This document shows, in pieces, positions 37,093-46,046 of a DNA stretch of 64,000 bases. Position 1 is the stretch's first letter, and the number at the start of each line of letters is the position of its first letter. The DNA lies in contig CAVZAE010000009.1 of assembly GCA_963773195.1 (NCBI GenBank), positions 62,001-126,000 on the forward strand, given 5' to 3'. Below the pieces are notes generated by a model. The model was not told where the DNA came from, did no database searches, and saw only the letters and a program-made list of their open reading frames with translations. Both the position numbers and the translations under genes were made by a program. Source of the stretch: CAIWHR01 sp963773195. Its GTDB lineage: Bacteria > Pseudomonadota > Gammaproteobacteria > Burkholderiales > Casimicrobiaceae.

Positions 37093-37956
37093 ATGACGAA
37101 ACGCTTCATCATTGGATGGCTTGTCGTCGCAAGCTCGCTCGCGACCGGTGCCGTCGCCCAGCAGCCGTCCGACGCCCTCGGCCGGATCAAGGCTGCCAAG
37201 GCGATCAACGTCGCGTATTCCGCCGAGTCGCTGCCGTTTTCGTTCAAGGGTAGCGACAATCAGCCCGCCGGCTATTCGATCGATCTGTGCAAGCGCGTGA
37301 TCGCGCAGATCGGCCGTGCGGTCGGCGAACCCAACCTCAAGGTCAACTGGATCGCGGGAACCACGCCCGAGCGCCTCGACATGGTCGCCAAGGGCAAGGC
37401 GGACCTCGAGTGCGCGAACACGAGCCAAACGTTGTCGCGCCTCGCGAACGTCGATTTCTCGGGGCTGATCTTCCTCGACGCGGGCGGGTTCCTCGTGCGC
37501 GGCGACTCGAATCTCGCGAAGCTCGCTGACCTGAGCGGCAAGAAGATCGCCGTCCTCAAAGGTACGACCACCGAGTCGCGCCTTCGCCTCGCGCTCGAGC
37601 GCCAGCTCGTGAACGCCACGGTGGTCCCGATCAACGACGCCGGAGAGGGCATCGCGCTCCTGGAGTCGGGCGGTGCCGATGCGTATGCTGGCGACAAGGT
37701 CAAGCTCGTGGGCCTGGTCGCGCAGGCCAAGGATCCCACCAAGTTTCGGATGCCGGTCGAGGACCTGTCGTTCGAGCCCTATGCCATGGCGCTGCCGCGC
37801 AACGATTCGGCCTTGCGGCTCGAGGTCAATCGTGCGCTCACGCAGGTCTATCTGAGCGGCGAGATCGGGAAGATCTTCGACCAATGGTTCGGCAAGCTCG
37901 GCAGCCCGACGGGCCTGCTCGCGGCGATGTACCTGCTCTACGCGATCCCGCAGTGA
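37093..37956 (+). CDS. Periplasmic amino-acid-type solute-binding protein (SBP_bac_3)
   Basis: 287 residues from ATG 37093 with a signal ending 'AVAQQ'. Family features: 'INVAYSAESLPFSFKGSDNQPAGYSIDLCKRV', 'NWIAGTTPERLDMVAKGKADLEC', 'LSGKKIAVLKGTTTE' and 'ESGGADAYAGDK'-like segments, abbreviated here. It should bind a polar amino acid or related compound in the periplasm. No ABC permease or ATPase gene is adjacent, so it is an orphan receptor or works with a distant transporter. The non-canonical C-terminus 'LLAAMYLLYAIPQ' is hydrophobic. Confidence 0.85.
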   Translation: MTKRFIIGWLVVASSLATGAVAQQPSDALGRIKAAKAINVAYSAESLPFSFKGSDNQPAGYSIDLCKRVIAQIGRAVGEPNLKVNWIAGTTPERLDMVAKGKADLECANTSQTLSRLANVDFSGLIFLDAGGFLVRGDSNLAKLADLSGKKIAVLKGTTTESRLRLALERQLVNATVVPINDAGEGIALLESGGADAYAGDKVKLVGLVAQAKDPTKFRMPVEDLSFEPYAMALPRNDSALRLEVNRALTQVYLSGEIGKIFDQWFGKLGSPTGLLAAMYLLYAIPQ

Positions 37957-38020
37957 TAGGGAAGATGCGCTGCGCGTCGGCGCGGACGCCTACGTGACCG
38001 CGCGGGCGACGCCGACTGCC

Positions 38021-38824
38021 ATGGCCGCGAATTCGCGCCGGATCGGCTGGCTGGTCGCCTTTACGGTGCTGTGCGTGGTGGCGGCGCTGGTCGCACCGTC
38101 GTTCCCACAGCCGACCGGATACCACGGGTTCGCCGACACGCGCGCTGCGTTCGGAATTCCGAACTTCGCCAACGTCGCATCGAATCTTCCCTTTCTGCTC
38201 GCCGGTCTCTGGGGGCTCGCGCTCGTGCGCGGTGGTGGCGCGCGTTTCCAGGAGCCGCAGGAGAGCTGGCCGTGGATCGCGTTCTTCGCGGGCCTCGTGC
38301 TCACGGCGTTCGGCTCCGCCTACTACCACCTCGCGCCGGACAACGAGACGCTGTTCTGGGACCGCCTTCCCATCACCATCGCGCTAATGGCGCTGGTGTC
38401 GGCGCAGATCGTAGACCGCATCAGCATCCGCGTGGGTGTCCTGCTGCTCGTGCCGTTGCTCATCATCGGCGCCGCTTCGGTCGTCTATTGGCGGGTGACG
38501 GAACGTGCGGGTGCGGGCAATTTCGTGCCGTATGTCGTGCTGCAGGGATACGCCGTGGTGATTCTCCTTTGGCTAGCGCTTGCGCTGCCGTCGCGGTACA
38601 CCCGCAGTCGTGACCTGCTGTGGATCTTCGCCTGGTACGTGCTCGCGAAGATCTTCGAGGCACTGGACGAGCCCGTGTTCCGCCTGGGCGGAATCATCAG
38701 CGGCCACACTCTCAAGCACCTCGCGGCAGCGATGTCGGGCTTCGTCGCGTGCGTGATGCTCGCGCGCCGGACGCTCGTTGCTCGCGTGTCCCCACGCGCC
38801 AGCACCTCGCGGCCGCCTCGCTAG
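38021..38824 (+). CDS. Ceramidase-family (CREST) integral membrane protein
   Basis: 267 residues from ATG 38021; a GTG at 37994 would add nine. About seven hydrophobic helices. The metal-site residues of alkaline ceramidases are visible: 'GSAYYHLAPDNETLFWDRLP' (His, then Asp) and 'SGHTLKHLAAA' (His-x3-His). CREST proteins are membrane hydrolases of amide or similar bonds; substrates of the bacterial members are largely unknown. It ends convergently with a gene relic on the other strand. Confidence 0.75.
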   Translation: MAANSRRIGWLVAFTVLCVVAALVAPSFPQPTGYHGFADTRAAFGIPNFANVASNLPFLLAGLWGLALVRGGGARFQEPQESWPWIAFFAGLVLTAFGSAYYHLAPDNETLFWDRLPITIALMALVSAQIVDRISIRVGVLLLVPLLIIGAASVVYWRVTERAGAGNFVPYVVLQGYAVVILLWLALALPSRYTRSRDLLWIFAWYVLAKIFEALDEPVFRLGGIISGHTLKHLAAAMSGFVACVMLARRTLVARVSPRASTSRPPR

Positions 38825-38982
38825 TCGCCGCCGACGAAGGTCAGCGTGCCGGAAACGTCGGCCGTGTTGTCCTGAACGATGTTGTTCGCGCGGGTCTTGA
38901 GCGTGGCAGGAACGTGCCCGGGCGTGAGAAAATCGGTCGCGTGAGTCCCTCCAACATCCCCCGCGCGTGCGTCATCGGACAT
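38821..38982 (-). pseudogene. Possible relic: C-terminal end of a parallel beta-helix-type protein
   Basis: A 53-codon frame runs from ATG at 38982 to TAG at 38821. Its last ~27 residues, 'TLKTRANNIVQDNTADVSGT' then LTFVGGD, fall in the gap between the ceramidase-like gene and aroE. They resemble the closing strands of right-handed beta-helix proteins, which often end in N-N-x-V-x-x-N-x-x-D-V-x-G-T-L. The first half is antisense to aroE and may be chance. The likely reading is the leftover 3' end of a gene overwritten by aroE. Confidence 0.25.
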
Positions 38983-39795
38983 CCGATCGCACACTCGCGC
39001 TCACCTTTGATCCACGGACACTGGCTGGCCGCGCTCGGCATCGCGGGCGAGTACGACAGGCAGGACGTTCCGCCCGATCGCTTCGCCAGCTTTCTCTTGC
39101 ATCTCCGCGAGCACGGCTACGTCGGCGGCAACGTGACGGTACCGCACAAGGAGGCGGCATATCGGCTTGTCGGCAAGCGCGATCCTGCTGCCGCGGCGAT
39201 CGGCGCGGTCAATACGATCTGGTACGACGGCGAGTCGCTCTGCGGCGGCAACTCGGATGCGCACGGCTACGTCGCGAGCCTCGACGAATGTGCACCCGGC
39301 TGGGACGTGGAGAATGCCCGCGCCGTCGTACTGGGCGCGGGTGGCGCGGCGCACGCGGCCGCCTTTGCGCTGCAAGCTCGCGGCGTGGCGGTGGCCGTCG
39401 TGAATCGCACGATGGACCGCGCGCGCGACCTCGCGACGCGCTTCGGCCGCGGCGTTTCCGCCCATCCGCTCGCGCATCTTACCGAGCTTCTCGCCACGGC
39501 GGACGTGTTGTCCAACTGTACGTCGCTCGGAATGGTGGGGCAGCCGCCGCTCGAGATCGACTTGACCTCACTCAAGCCATCGGCAGTCGTGTCCGATGCC
39601 GTGTACGTGCCGCTCGAGACGGGGCTGCTCACCGCGGCCGTCGCGCGCGGCCATCGCGTCGTCGACGGTCTATGGATGCTGCTGCACCAGGCGGGCTACG
39701 GGTTCTCGAAGTGGTTCGGAGTGACGCCCGAGGTGACGTCCGAGCTCCGCGCGCGGGTCGAAGCCGACATCCACGAGAAGACGCGCAAGACCTGA
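38941..39795 (+). CDS. aroE: Shikimate dehydrogenase
   Basis: 284 residues from GTG 38941. Substrate-site Ser19 and Ser21 in 'HSRSPLIHG', catalytic Lys70 in 'GGNVTVPHKEAA', Asp106 in 'GGNSDAHGY', and the NADP loop GAGGAA at 132-137 followed by 'VVNRTMDRA'. Catalyses NADPH reduction of 3-dehydroshikimate in the cytosol. Other aro genes are absent here. The typical 'G-M' region reads 'NCTSLGMVGQPP' and the C-terminal 'GLWMLLHQAGYGFSKWFG' is canonical. Could be a quinate/shikimate paralogue (YdiB or AroE-like). Confidence 0.9.
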   Translation: MSPSNIPRACVIGHPIAHSRSPLIHGHWLAALGIAGEYDRQDVPPDRFASFLLHLREHGYVGGNVTVPHKEAAYRLVGKRDPAAAAIGAVNTIWYDGESLCGGNSDAHGYVASLDECAPGWDVENARAVVLGAGGAAHAAAFALQARGVAVAVVNRTMDRARDLATRFGRGVSAHPLAHLTELLATADVLSNCTSLGMVGQPPLEIDLTSLKPSAVVSDAVYVPLETGLLTAAVARGHRVVDGLWMLLHQAGYGFSKWFGVTPEVTSELRARVEADIHEKTRKT

Positions 39796-39844
39796 TCCGC
39801 AGTTCCGGATCGGCGCTGGACGAGCGGGTGGGTGACGTGCGCGG

Positions 39845-40096
39845 TCAGTGCGTCGCGCGCGACGGCTGCGCGTCCAGCCAGGCGCAAAGGGCGTCCTTCA
39901 ATGCCACCCCGGCGCGCCAAAAAGCCGGATCGTCGGGATCGAGGAGGGCGGCGTGCTGGATGATTCTGCCCCAGGCATGCTCTTTCTCGGCGAAGTCGAC
40001 GGACGGGTCGGCGATGGCTGCCCGAAACGCCTCGACTTCCGCGACGAAGCCCACGGCCAGCACGCTGGCGGTGTCGCCTCGATTCAAGGTTGCCAT
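39845..40096 (-). CDS. Small hypothetical protein
   Basis: 83 residues from the ATG ending at 40096, supported by GGGAG 6-7 bases upstream. Acidic and helical, with 'VGFVAEVEAFRAAIADPSVD' and 'ALLDPDDPAFWRAGVALKD'. It looks like a small cytosolic helical protein of the type annotated as DUF3717-like or hypothetical; I do not recognise the family. Convergent with aroE (49 bases) and divergent from the ABC ATPase. Confidence 0.55.
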   Translation of the reverse strand: MATLNRGDTASVLAVGFVAEVEAFRAAIADPSVDFAEKEHAWGRIIQHAALLDPDDPAFWRAGVALKDALCAWLDAQPSRATH

Positions 40097-40242
40097 CGCT
40101 CGTCTCCCTTCCGCGTTCCGCGGTGCAGTACAGCGTGTTGGGCTGCTTGTTCCCTGACTACGGTGTGGATACGCAAGGACCGTACCAATGGGACCCGCGT
40201 CCGGCCTTGTCACGCTCAGTCGCTGCCGATACGCTCGGCCGG

Positions 40243-40917
40243 ATGCTGTCCCTCCGCGGCCTCGCCAAGTCGTATCCCGGGCCGCGGGCGCGCACGGTGT
40301 TCCGCGACGTCGACCTCGCGCTCGCGTCGGGCGAATATGTAGCGGTGATGGGCGAGTCGGGCGTCGGCAAATCGACGCTGCTCAATCTCGTTGCCGGGCT
40401 CGATCGCCCCGATCAGGGCGACATCGTCGTCGACGGCATCGCGCTCGGGACGCTCGACGACGATGCGCTCACGGCGCTGCGGCGGACCCGAATGGGGTTC
40501 GTATTCCAGGCGTTCCACGTACTGCCGTATCTGTCCCTGGCGCAGAACGTGGCGCTGCCACTGTCGCTCACGGGAACGACCGGCGCCGCCGCGGAGAAGC
40601 GGGTCGAGGCCCTGCTCGGAGCGGTCGGTCTTGCCGACCGCGCTGCGAGCATGCCGCGCGAGCTGTCGGGTGGAGAACTGCAGCGCGTCGCCATCGCGCG
40701 TGCGCTCGTTCACGATCCCGCGCTCGTGCTCGCGGATGAGCCGACCGGGAATCTCGATCCGGATACTGCGCTGCAGGTGCTCGCGCTGCTGCGGGACCAG
40801 GTCAAGGCGCGGCACGCGGCGGGCATCCTGGTCACGCATTCGCGCATCGCAGCGGCGACCGCCGACCGCGTGCTCGTGCTGACGCGCGAGGGACTGCGCG
40901 CGCAACCCGATGGCTGA
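40243..40917 (+). CDS. ABC transporter ATPase, LolD/MacB-type
   Basis: 224 residues from ATG 40243. Walker A 'GESGVGKST' at 37-45, Q-loop 'VFQAFHVLPYLS', signature 'LSGGELQRVAIARAL', Walker B 'LVLADEPTG' and H-loop 'LVTHSR'. It belongs to the group that powers FtsX-like permeases (LolCDE, MacB), working from the membrane without moving solute through a channel. Its last 8 bases overlap the permease gene, so translation is coupled. Confidence 0.92.
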   Translation: MLSLRGLAKSYPGPRARTVFRDVDLALASGEYVAVMGESGVGKSTLLNLVAGLDRPDQGDIVVDGIALGTLDDDALTALRRTRMGFVFQAFHVLPYLSLAQNVALPLSLTGTTGAAAEKRVEALLGAVGLADRAASMPRELSGGELQRVAIARALVHDPALVLADEPTGNLDPDTALQVLALLRDQVKARHAAGILVTHSRIAAATADRVLVLTREGLRAQPDG

Positions 40918-43426
40918 TGCCGGCGCAATTCCGTCGGCTGCGGGTGCCCTGCTGCGCGGCTCGCTCGCCCAGAATCGGCTGCGGGTCGCGCTCGCCGTGT
41001 TCGCCATCGCGCTCGGCGTCGCGCTCGGATTCGCGGTGCAGCTCATCAACGCGAGCGCCGTGGACGAGCTCGCACAGGGCATCCAGACGTTGTCGGGAGC
41101 GGCCGATCTCGAGGTGCGTGGTCCGCGCTCCGGCTTCAGCGAGACGCTGTATCCCGTATTGGCGAGACGGCGCGGCGTCGTTGCCGCAAGCCCGGTGGTC
41201 GAGGTCGATGCGAAGCTGGCGGGCCGCGAGGAGACGCTGCGCATCGTCGGCATCGACGTCTTTCGGGCGAGCGTCGTCGAACCTGCCTTGGTGCCCCCGC
41301 TCGGTGATCGCCTGGACGCGCTGCGATCCGACACGATCTTCCTCACGCCAGCGGCGTCGCGCTGGCTCGGCGCGAGCGAAGGAGCAACGATTCACGCACA
41401 GTCCGGCCTCACCGATGTGCCGCTGCGCGTCGGCGGCACGCTGAGCGCGGGGGAGGCGCAACGATTTGCGGTGATGGACATTGCGGGCGCGCAGGCGGCG
41501 TTCGGGCGCGTCGGGCGCCTCTCGCGCATCGATCTCCGCGTCGAGCCTGGCGTCGAGGTTGCGACGCTCATTGCCGATCTACATGACCGGCTGCCGCCGG
41601 GCGTCGTCGCCGCGCGACCCGCGACCAACGCGGCCGCAACCGCGAGCCTGTCTCGTTCCTATCGCGTCAACCTGCAGGTGTTGGCCCTGGTCGCGCTGTT
41701 CACCGGCAGCCTGCTCGTGTTCTCGACCCAGGCCCTTGCGGTCGTGCGCCGCCGCACGCAGTTTGCGCTGCTGCGCGTGCTGGGCATGACGCGCCGGCGA
41801 CTCGTCGCGCTGATCGTCATTGAAGGCGCCATCCTGGGCGCTTTGGGCAGCGTTCTGGGCATCGTCCTCGGCTTCGTGCTCGCCGGACTCGCGGTCCGCG
41901 CGTTCGGCGTCGACCTGGGATCCGGCTACTTCCGTGGCGTCGTGCCGATGTTGCACGCCGATACGCAGGCGCTCATTGTGTTTCTCGCGCTGGGAATCGC
42001 GGCGGCGGTGCTGGGCAGCATCGTTCCGGCCATCGAAGCCGCGCAAGCGCCGCCGGCACTGGCGCTCAAGGCGGGCGATGAAGAGCGCGCATTCGTCCGG
42101 ATGCGCACACCGTTGCCCGGTCTTGTCGCGCTTGCACTGGGTGCTGCGGCCACCGCGTTGCCGCCGATCAACGGACTGCCGCTTGCCGGCTACGGCGCCA
42201 TTGCGCTGCTGCTCCTCGGCACGTTGATGCTGCTGCCGCGGCTCGCTGCGATCGCGCTCGAGCGGTTGCCGCTGCCGAGGGCGCCCGCGCCGCGCCTGGC
42301 GCTTGCTCAGCTCGCTGCCGCGCCGGGCCAGTTGACGGTGAGCCTCGCCGCGGTCGTCGCGAGCGTGTCGCTGATGGTGTCGATGGCGATCATGGTTGCG
42401 TCGTTCCGGCATTCGTTCGAAGGCTGGCTCGACCGGATCCTGCCGGCCGACGCCTATCTGCGCGCGGCGACCGGGGGCGACACGGCGTTTCTGCCGCCCG
42501 ACACGCAGGCGCGCATCGCCGCGTTGCCCGGCGTCGTGCGCGCCGACTTCCTGCGGGAACAGCAGCTCGCGCTCGATCCGGCGCGACCGCGGATCGTGTT
42601 GATCGCGCGAACTGTCGATCTCCGGGATCCTGCGCGCAGCCTCCCGCTTCTCGGCGCGCCGGCCCAAGTCGGGGCGGGAGCGCCGCCCCCCGTGTGGGTC
42701 AACGAGGCGGCGGCCGATCTCTATGGCTTTACGCCGGGGCAGGAAGTGAAGCTGCCGCTCGAGGGACGCGCGGTGCCGGTGACGGTCGCCGGCGTGTGGC
42801 GCGACTACGCACGACCGCAGGGCGCGATCGTGATGGAGCGGAGCGAATACACGGCGCTTACCGGGGATACGACGGTCACGAACGGCGCGCTATGGTTCGC
42901 CGCGGGCGCGGACCGCAGCCGCGTGTTCGCGGCCCTGCGCGATCTCCCCGGCGGCGACAAGTTGGATCTCTATCTACCCGGCGACATCCGCGCGCTGTCG
43001 CTGCGCGCCTTCGACCGCACGTTCGCCGTCACCTACGCGCTGGAGCTCGCCGCCGTCGCGATCGGCCTCGTCGGGCTGTCGTCGTCGTTCGGTGCCCTCG
43101 TGCTCGCGCGGCGACGGGAGTTCGGTGTACTGCGGCACCTGGGGATGACGCGAGCTCAGGTGGGGGCAATGCTCGCGACGGAAGGAGCTGTCGCGAGCGG
43201 CATCGGTCTTGCCGTCGGCCTTACGCTTGGATTCGCGATGAGCCTGATCCTGATCCACGTCGTCAACCGGCAGTCGTTCCACTGGGGGATGGAACTGTTC
43301 CTGCCGTGGGACACGCTGGTCTTGTTCGCCGTCACGGTGCTCGTGCTGTCGACCTTGACGGCGCTCGCGAGCGGCCGCCGGGCAATGAGTCCGGACGTCG
43401 CCGCTGTGGTGAAGGATGATTGGTGA
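40910..43426 (+). CDS. FtsX-like ABC permease with duplicated halves
   Basis: 838 residues. An N-terminal anchor helix ('RLRVALAVFAIALGVALGF'), a large extracytoplasmic domain, and three helices ('VALFTGSLLVFSTQALAV', 'VLGIVLGFVLAGLAV') make the first half. A second set repeats the plan and ends 'LVLSTLTALASGRRA'. This ten-helix duplicated form is equivalent to two MacB/LolE-type subunits joined. The partners are an ATPase in front and an AttH-like protein behind, so it probably handles a lipid or lipophilic molecule at the outer leaflet. Confidence 0.87.
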   Translation: MADAGAIPSAAGALLRGSLAQNRLRVALAVFAIALGVALGFAVQLINASAVDELAQGIQTLSGAADLEVRGPRSGFSETLYPVLARRRGVVAASPVVEVDAKLAGREETLRIVGIDVFRASVVEPALVPPLGDRLDALRSDTIFLTPAASRWLGASEGATIHAQSGLTDVPLRVGGTLSAGEAQRFAVMDIAGAQAAFGRVGRLSRIDLRVEPGVEVATLIADLHDRLPPGVVAARPATNAAATASLSRSYRVNLQVLALVALFTGSLLVFSTQALAVVRRRTQFALLRVLGMTRRRLVALIVIEGAILGALGSVLGIVLGFVLAGLAVRAFGVDLGSGYFRGVVPMLHADTQALIVFLALGIAAAVLGSIVPAIEAAQAPPALALKAGDEERAFVRMRTPLPGLVALALGAAATALPPINGLPLAGYGAIALLLLGTLMLLPRLAAIALERLPLPRAPAPRLALAQLAAAPGQLTVSLAAVVASVSLMVSMAIMVASFRHSFEGWLDRILPADAYLRAATGGDTAFLPPDTQARIAALPGVVRADFLREQQLALDPARPRIVLIARTVDLRDPARSLPLLGAPAQVGAGAPPPVWVNEAAADLYGFTPGQEVKLPLEGRAVPVTVAGVWRDYARPQGAIVMERSEYTALTGDTTVTNGALWFAAGADRSRVFAALRDLPGGDKLDLYLPGDIRALSLRAFDRTFAVTYALELAAVAIGLVGLSSSFGALVLARRREFGVLRHLGMTRAQVGAMLATEGAVASGIGLAVGLTLGFAMSLILIHVVNRQSFHWGMELFLPWDTLVLFAVTVLVLSTLTALASGRRAMSPDVAAVVKDDW

Positions 43427-43430
43427 CCCG

Positions 43431-44498
43431 ATGAGGCGCCGGCGATTCCTCGCATTGCCGTTGGCGCTGGTGGCTGCGCGTGCCATCGCTGACGAAGGCT
43501 ATCCGCCCGTCGAGCTGGGGCCTCCGCTCTCGTTCCCGCGCGACCACGGCAGCCATCCGGACTTCCGGACCGAGTGGTGGTACATCACCGGATGGCTCAA
43601 GGATGCAACAGGGCGTGACTACGGTGTGCAGGTGACGTTCTTCCGCCATCGGCCGCGTATCGCAGAGGTCAGTCCCAGCGCATTCGCGCCGCGACAGCTT
43701 CTCTTCGCGCATGCGGCTATCGCGGATCCGGCGCTCGGTCGGCTCCGTCACGACCAGCGGGCCGCGCGTGCGGGCTTCGGTCTCGCGGAAGCGGCCGCCG
43801 AGACGACGCACGTCGTCATCGACGACTGGTCGCTCGTGCTCGATGGCGGCGTCTACCATGCGCGCATCGCGTCGCGCGCGTTTGCATTCGACCTTCGTTT
43901 TACCGCGAGGCAGCCGATCCTGCTCAATGGCGAGGCGGGCTTGTCGCGGAAAGGTCCGCGACCGGAGCAGGCGAGCTTCTACTACAGCCGGCCACAGCTC
44001 GCCGTCACCGGAACGATCGCCATCGACAGCAAGGAAATGACCGTTACCGGCGTGGCCTGGCTCGATCACGAATGGTCGAGCGAATACATGGCGGCGGGCG
44101 CGAGTGGCTGGGATTGGATCGGAATCAACTTTGCGGATGGCGGCGCACTGATGACGTTCCGGATGCGTGACCGCGCAGGGGGGGTGCTGTGGGCGGGCGG
44201 GACGCAGCGCGCCGCCGATGGCCGCGTCCGTGTGTTCACTCCGGAGGAGATTCGCTTCGCGCCGCGCCGCGCTTGGCGTTCGCCGCGCACCGGTGCCGAC
44301 TATCCCGTCGCGATGACGGTCCGCGCAGGGGACGTCGACTATGCGCTCGATCCGCTCATCGACGATCAGGAGCTCGACTCGCGCGCGAGCACGGGCACGG
44401 TCTACTGGGAGGGCGCGGTACGCGCGACGGGGTCGGACGGAAGCGTGGGGCGCGGCTACCTGGAGCTGACGGGTTACGGATCGCCGCTGCGCTGGTAG
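43431..44498 (+). CDS. AttH / CrtC-like lipocalin-fold protein
   Basis: 355 residues from ATG 43431; an in-frame ATG at 43416 lies inside the permease gene. A twin-Arg-like signal 'MRRRRFLALPLALVAARAIA' precedes the mature protein. Family marks: 'FRTEWWYITGWL', 'GVQVTFFRHRP', 'AWLDHEWSSEYM', 'GWDWIGINFADGGALMTFRMRD' (split here). Relatives are AttH of the AttEFGH ABC system and carotenoid 1,2-hydratase; a hydratase role is unsupported as no carotenoid genes are near. Acts in the periplasm with the preceding ABC pair. Confidence 0.85.
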   Translation: MRRRRFLALPLALVAARAIADEGYPPVELGPPLSFPRDHGSHPDFRTEWWYITGWLKDATGRDYGVQVTFFRHRPRIAEVSPSAFAPRQLLFAHAAIADPALGRLRHDQRAARAGFGLAEAAAETTHVVIDDWSLVLDGGVYHARIASRAFAFDLRFTARQPILLNGEAGLSRKGPRPEQASFYYSRPQLAVTGTIAIDSKEMTVTGVAWLDHEWSSEYMAAGASGWDWIGINFADGGALMTFRMRDRAGGVLWAGGTQRAADGRVRVFTPEEIRFAPRRAWRSPRTGADYPVAMTVRAGDVDYALDPLIDDQELDSRASTGTVYWEGAVRATGSDGSVGRGYLELTGYGSPLRW

Positions 44499-44551
44499 GT
44501 GCGCTGGCCGTTGACCTCCTTGCGGCAGGGGAGTATCAACTCGAGCCTGAT

Positions 44552-44938
44552 ATGACTACGGCGCGCATCGTCGTCCTCGCAATCGCGTTCACCTTTGCAT
44601 CGCTGCCTGCGTTCGCGGAGGAGAGCAGTTCCGTTGGCACCCCCAGGCAGCGCGCGAAAGACACCTCGAGGGACCTTATCGACGGCTCGGGGCAGAGCAG
44701 TTGGGGAGGCGAGGATCTCGGAAGCCGCGGTCCCACGCGGCCCGCAAAAAAATGGGGTGACATGACGGAGCAGGAAAAGGACGCGGCCAGCGGGGCATGG
44801 ATGCTCAATTCCGGCGATTTCGGCAAACCGGGGAGAGCCAATAAGGCCCCGTCCAGGCCGGTGCCGACAATAAAAGACAGGAAGCCAGCAGCCGACTCTG
44901 CTGAGAAGGCGGGCGCACAGAAGGCGAACGTACCGTAG
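44552..44938 (+). CDS. Small secreted hypothetical protein
   Basis: 128 residues from ATG 44552. A signal peptide ending 'LPAFAEE' is followed by a polar, Ser/Gly/Lys-rich mature part with 'WGDMTEQEKDAASGAWMLNSGDFGKPG' broken by charged runs. No Cys, little predicted structure. It follows the AttH-like gene by 53 bases and converges with iolG. No family recognised. Confidence 0.6.
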   Translation: MTTARIVVLAIAFTFASLPAFAEESSSVGTPRQRAKDTSRDLIDGSGQSSWGGEDLGSRGPTRPAKKWGDMTEQEKDAASGAWMLNSGDFGKPGRANKAPSRPVPTIKDRKPAADSAEKAGAQKANVP

Positions 44939-44952
44939 AGCTAGCGGCCGTC

Positions 44953-45939
44953 CTATAGCCTGACGATCCGCCCTTCCTTCCACGACGTAGTCGCGGCGTC
45001 GGCGAGCTCAAGCGCCTTCACCCCATCGTCGATCGTCGTGCGCAGTTTCTCTCGGCCGCCGAGCACGGCGAAGAAATGCGCCATTTCGTTCGCGTACGCG
45101 GCGCGGTAGCGCTCGAGGAAGAAATGCTCGGGCAGGTCGCGGCTCACCGCAGTGGCCGTACTCGCGACGACCTCGGTCGGCGCGTGATTGCCGGCCTGCA
45201 GCATGCCCTCGCTGCCCAGCACTTCGAAGCGTTGATCGTAGCCGTAGGCCGCGCGTCGCGTCGTGTTGATCTGGCAAAGACGACCGCGCTTGGTGCGGAT
45301 CGTCACTGCCGTGCAATCGGCGTCGCCGGCATCGGCAATGGCAGGGTCCACGAGACACGAAGCATTCGCATGGACAGTCTCGGCTTCATCGTCGAGAATC
45401 CAGCGAAAGATGTCGAAATCGTGGATCAGCATGTCTTTGAAGATGCCGCCGGAGCTCCGGATATAGGGGATCGGCGGCGCGCCGGGATCGCGGCTGGTCA
45501 CCACGAGCATCTCGGGGGTGCCGATTTCGCCTTTCACGATCCGCGCCTTGAGTGCCGAGAAGGTCGGATCGTAGCGGCGCTGGAAGCCGATGAGGCACGC
45601 GACGCCGGCCTTCTTGACGGCCTCCGCGCAGGTGCGCGCCCGGGCGAGGTCGAGGTCGACCGGCTTCTCGCAGAAGATCTGCTTCCCCGCGCCCGCCGCC
45701 GCCAGCATCAGGTCCGCGTGCGTGTCGGTGAACGAGCAGATCAGCACGACGCCCACGTCCTTGTCGGCGAAGACCTGTTCCACCGTCGCGACCTTCGCGC
45801 GATGGCGCTCGGCCAGGGCCCGTGCCGCCTTGGCGTTCGGGTCGACGACGTACTTGAGGCGCGCACCGGCCTCGTTCGCGAGATTGCCGGCGTGAATGGT
45901 GCCGATGCGGCCGGCGCCGAAGAGTGCAACGTCGATCAT
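44953..45939 (-). CDS. iolG: myo-Inositol 2-dehydrogenase
   Basis: 328 residues of the GFO/IDH/MocA family. NAD loop 'FGAGRIGTIHAGN' at the N-terminus, 'EKPVDLDLA' with catalytic Lys, and the 'MLIHDFDIFRWIL' Asp/His pair used by inositol dehydrogenases. Oxidises myo-inositol to scyllo-inosose in the first catabolic step. Divergent from iolCDEB across 107 bases, so both arms are probably controlled from one region. Confidence 0.9.
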   Translation of the reverse strand: MIDVALFGAGRIGTIHAGNLANEAGARLKYVVDPNAKAARALAERHRAKVATVEQVFADKDVGVVLICSFTDTHADLMLAAAGAGKQIFCEKPVDLDLARARTCAEAVKKAGVACLIGFQRRYDPTFSALKARIVKGEIGTPEMLVVTSRDPGAPPIPYIRSSGGIFKDMLIHDFDIFRWILDDEAETVHANASCLVDPAIADAGDADCTAVTIRTKRGRLCQINTTRRAAYGYDQRFEVLGSEGMLQAGNHAPTEVVASTATAVSRDLPEHFFLERYRAAYANEMAHFFAVLGGREKLRTTIDDGVKALELADAATTSWKEGRIVRL

Positions 45940-46046
45940 GGGGGTCTCGCGGGGCGCGCGGGTTGCGCCGGTCTCGAACTCGTTCTAATGTTACCGGAAT
46001 TCCGCGGCGATGATCCGCGCCGGCGCCGCGTCCTGTGTTTCCATCC
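45940..46046. promoter_or_regulatory. iolG-iolC divergent promoter region
   Basis: 107 bases between the start codons. It holds the perfect palindrome CGGAATTCCG (45995-46004) and a GAAC-TC-GTTC dyad near 45976-45985. Both lie about midway, where an IolR-type repressor could act on both arms. No regulator gene for inositol is in the window. Promoter hexamers are not clear. Confidence 0.4.

Noticed and set aside
37957..38020. GTG start at 37994 for the ceramidase-like protein
   Set aside because: Adds nine polar residues without a ribosome site; ATG 38021 gives a cleaner membrane-protein start, though GTG remains possible.
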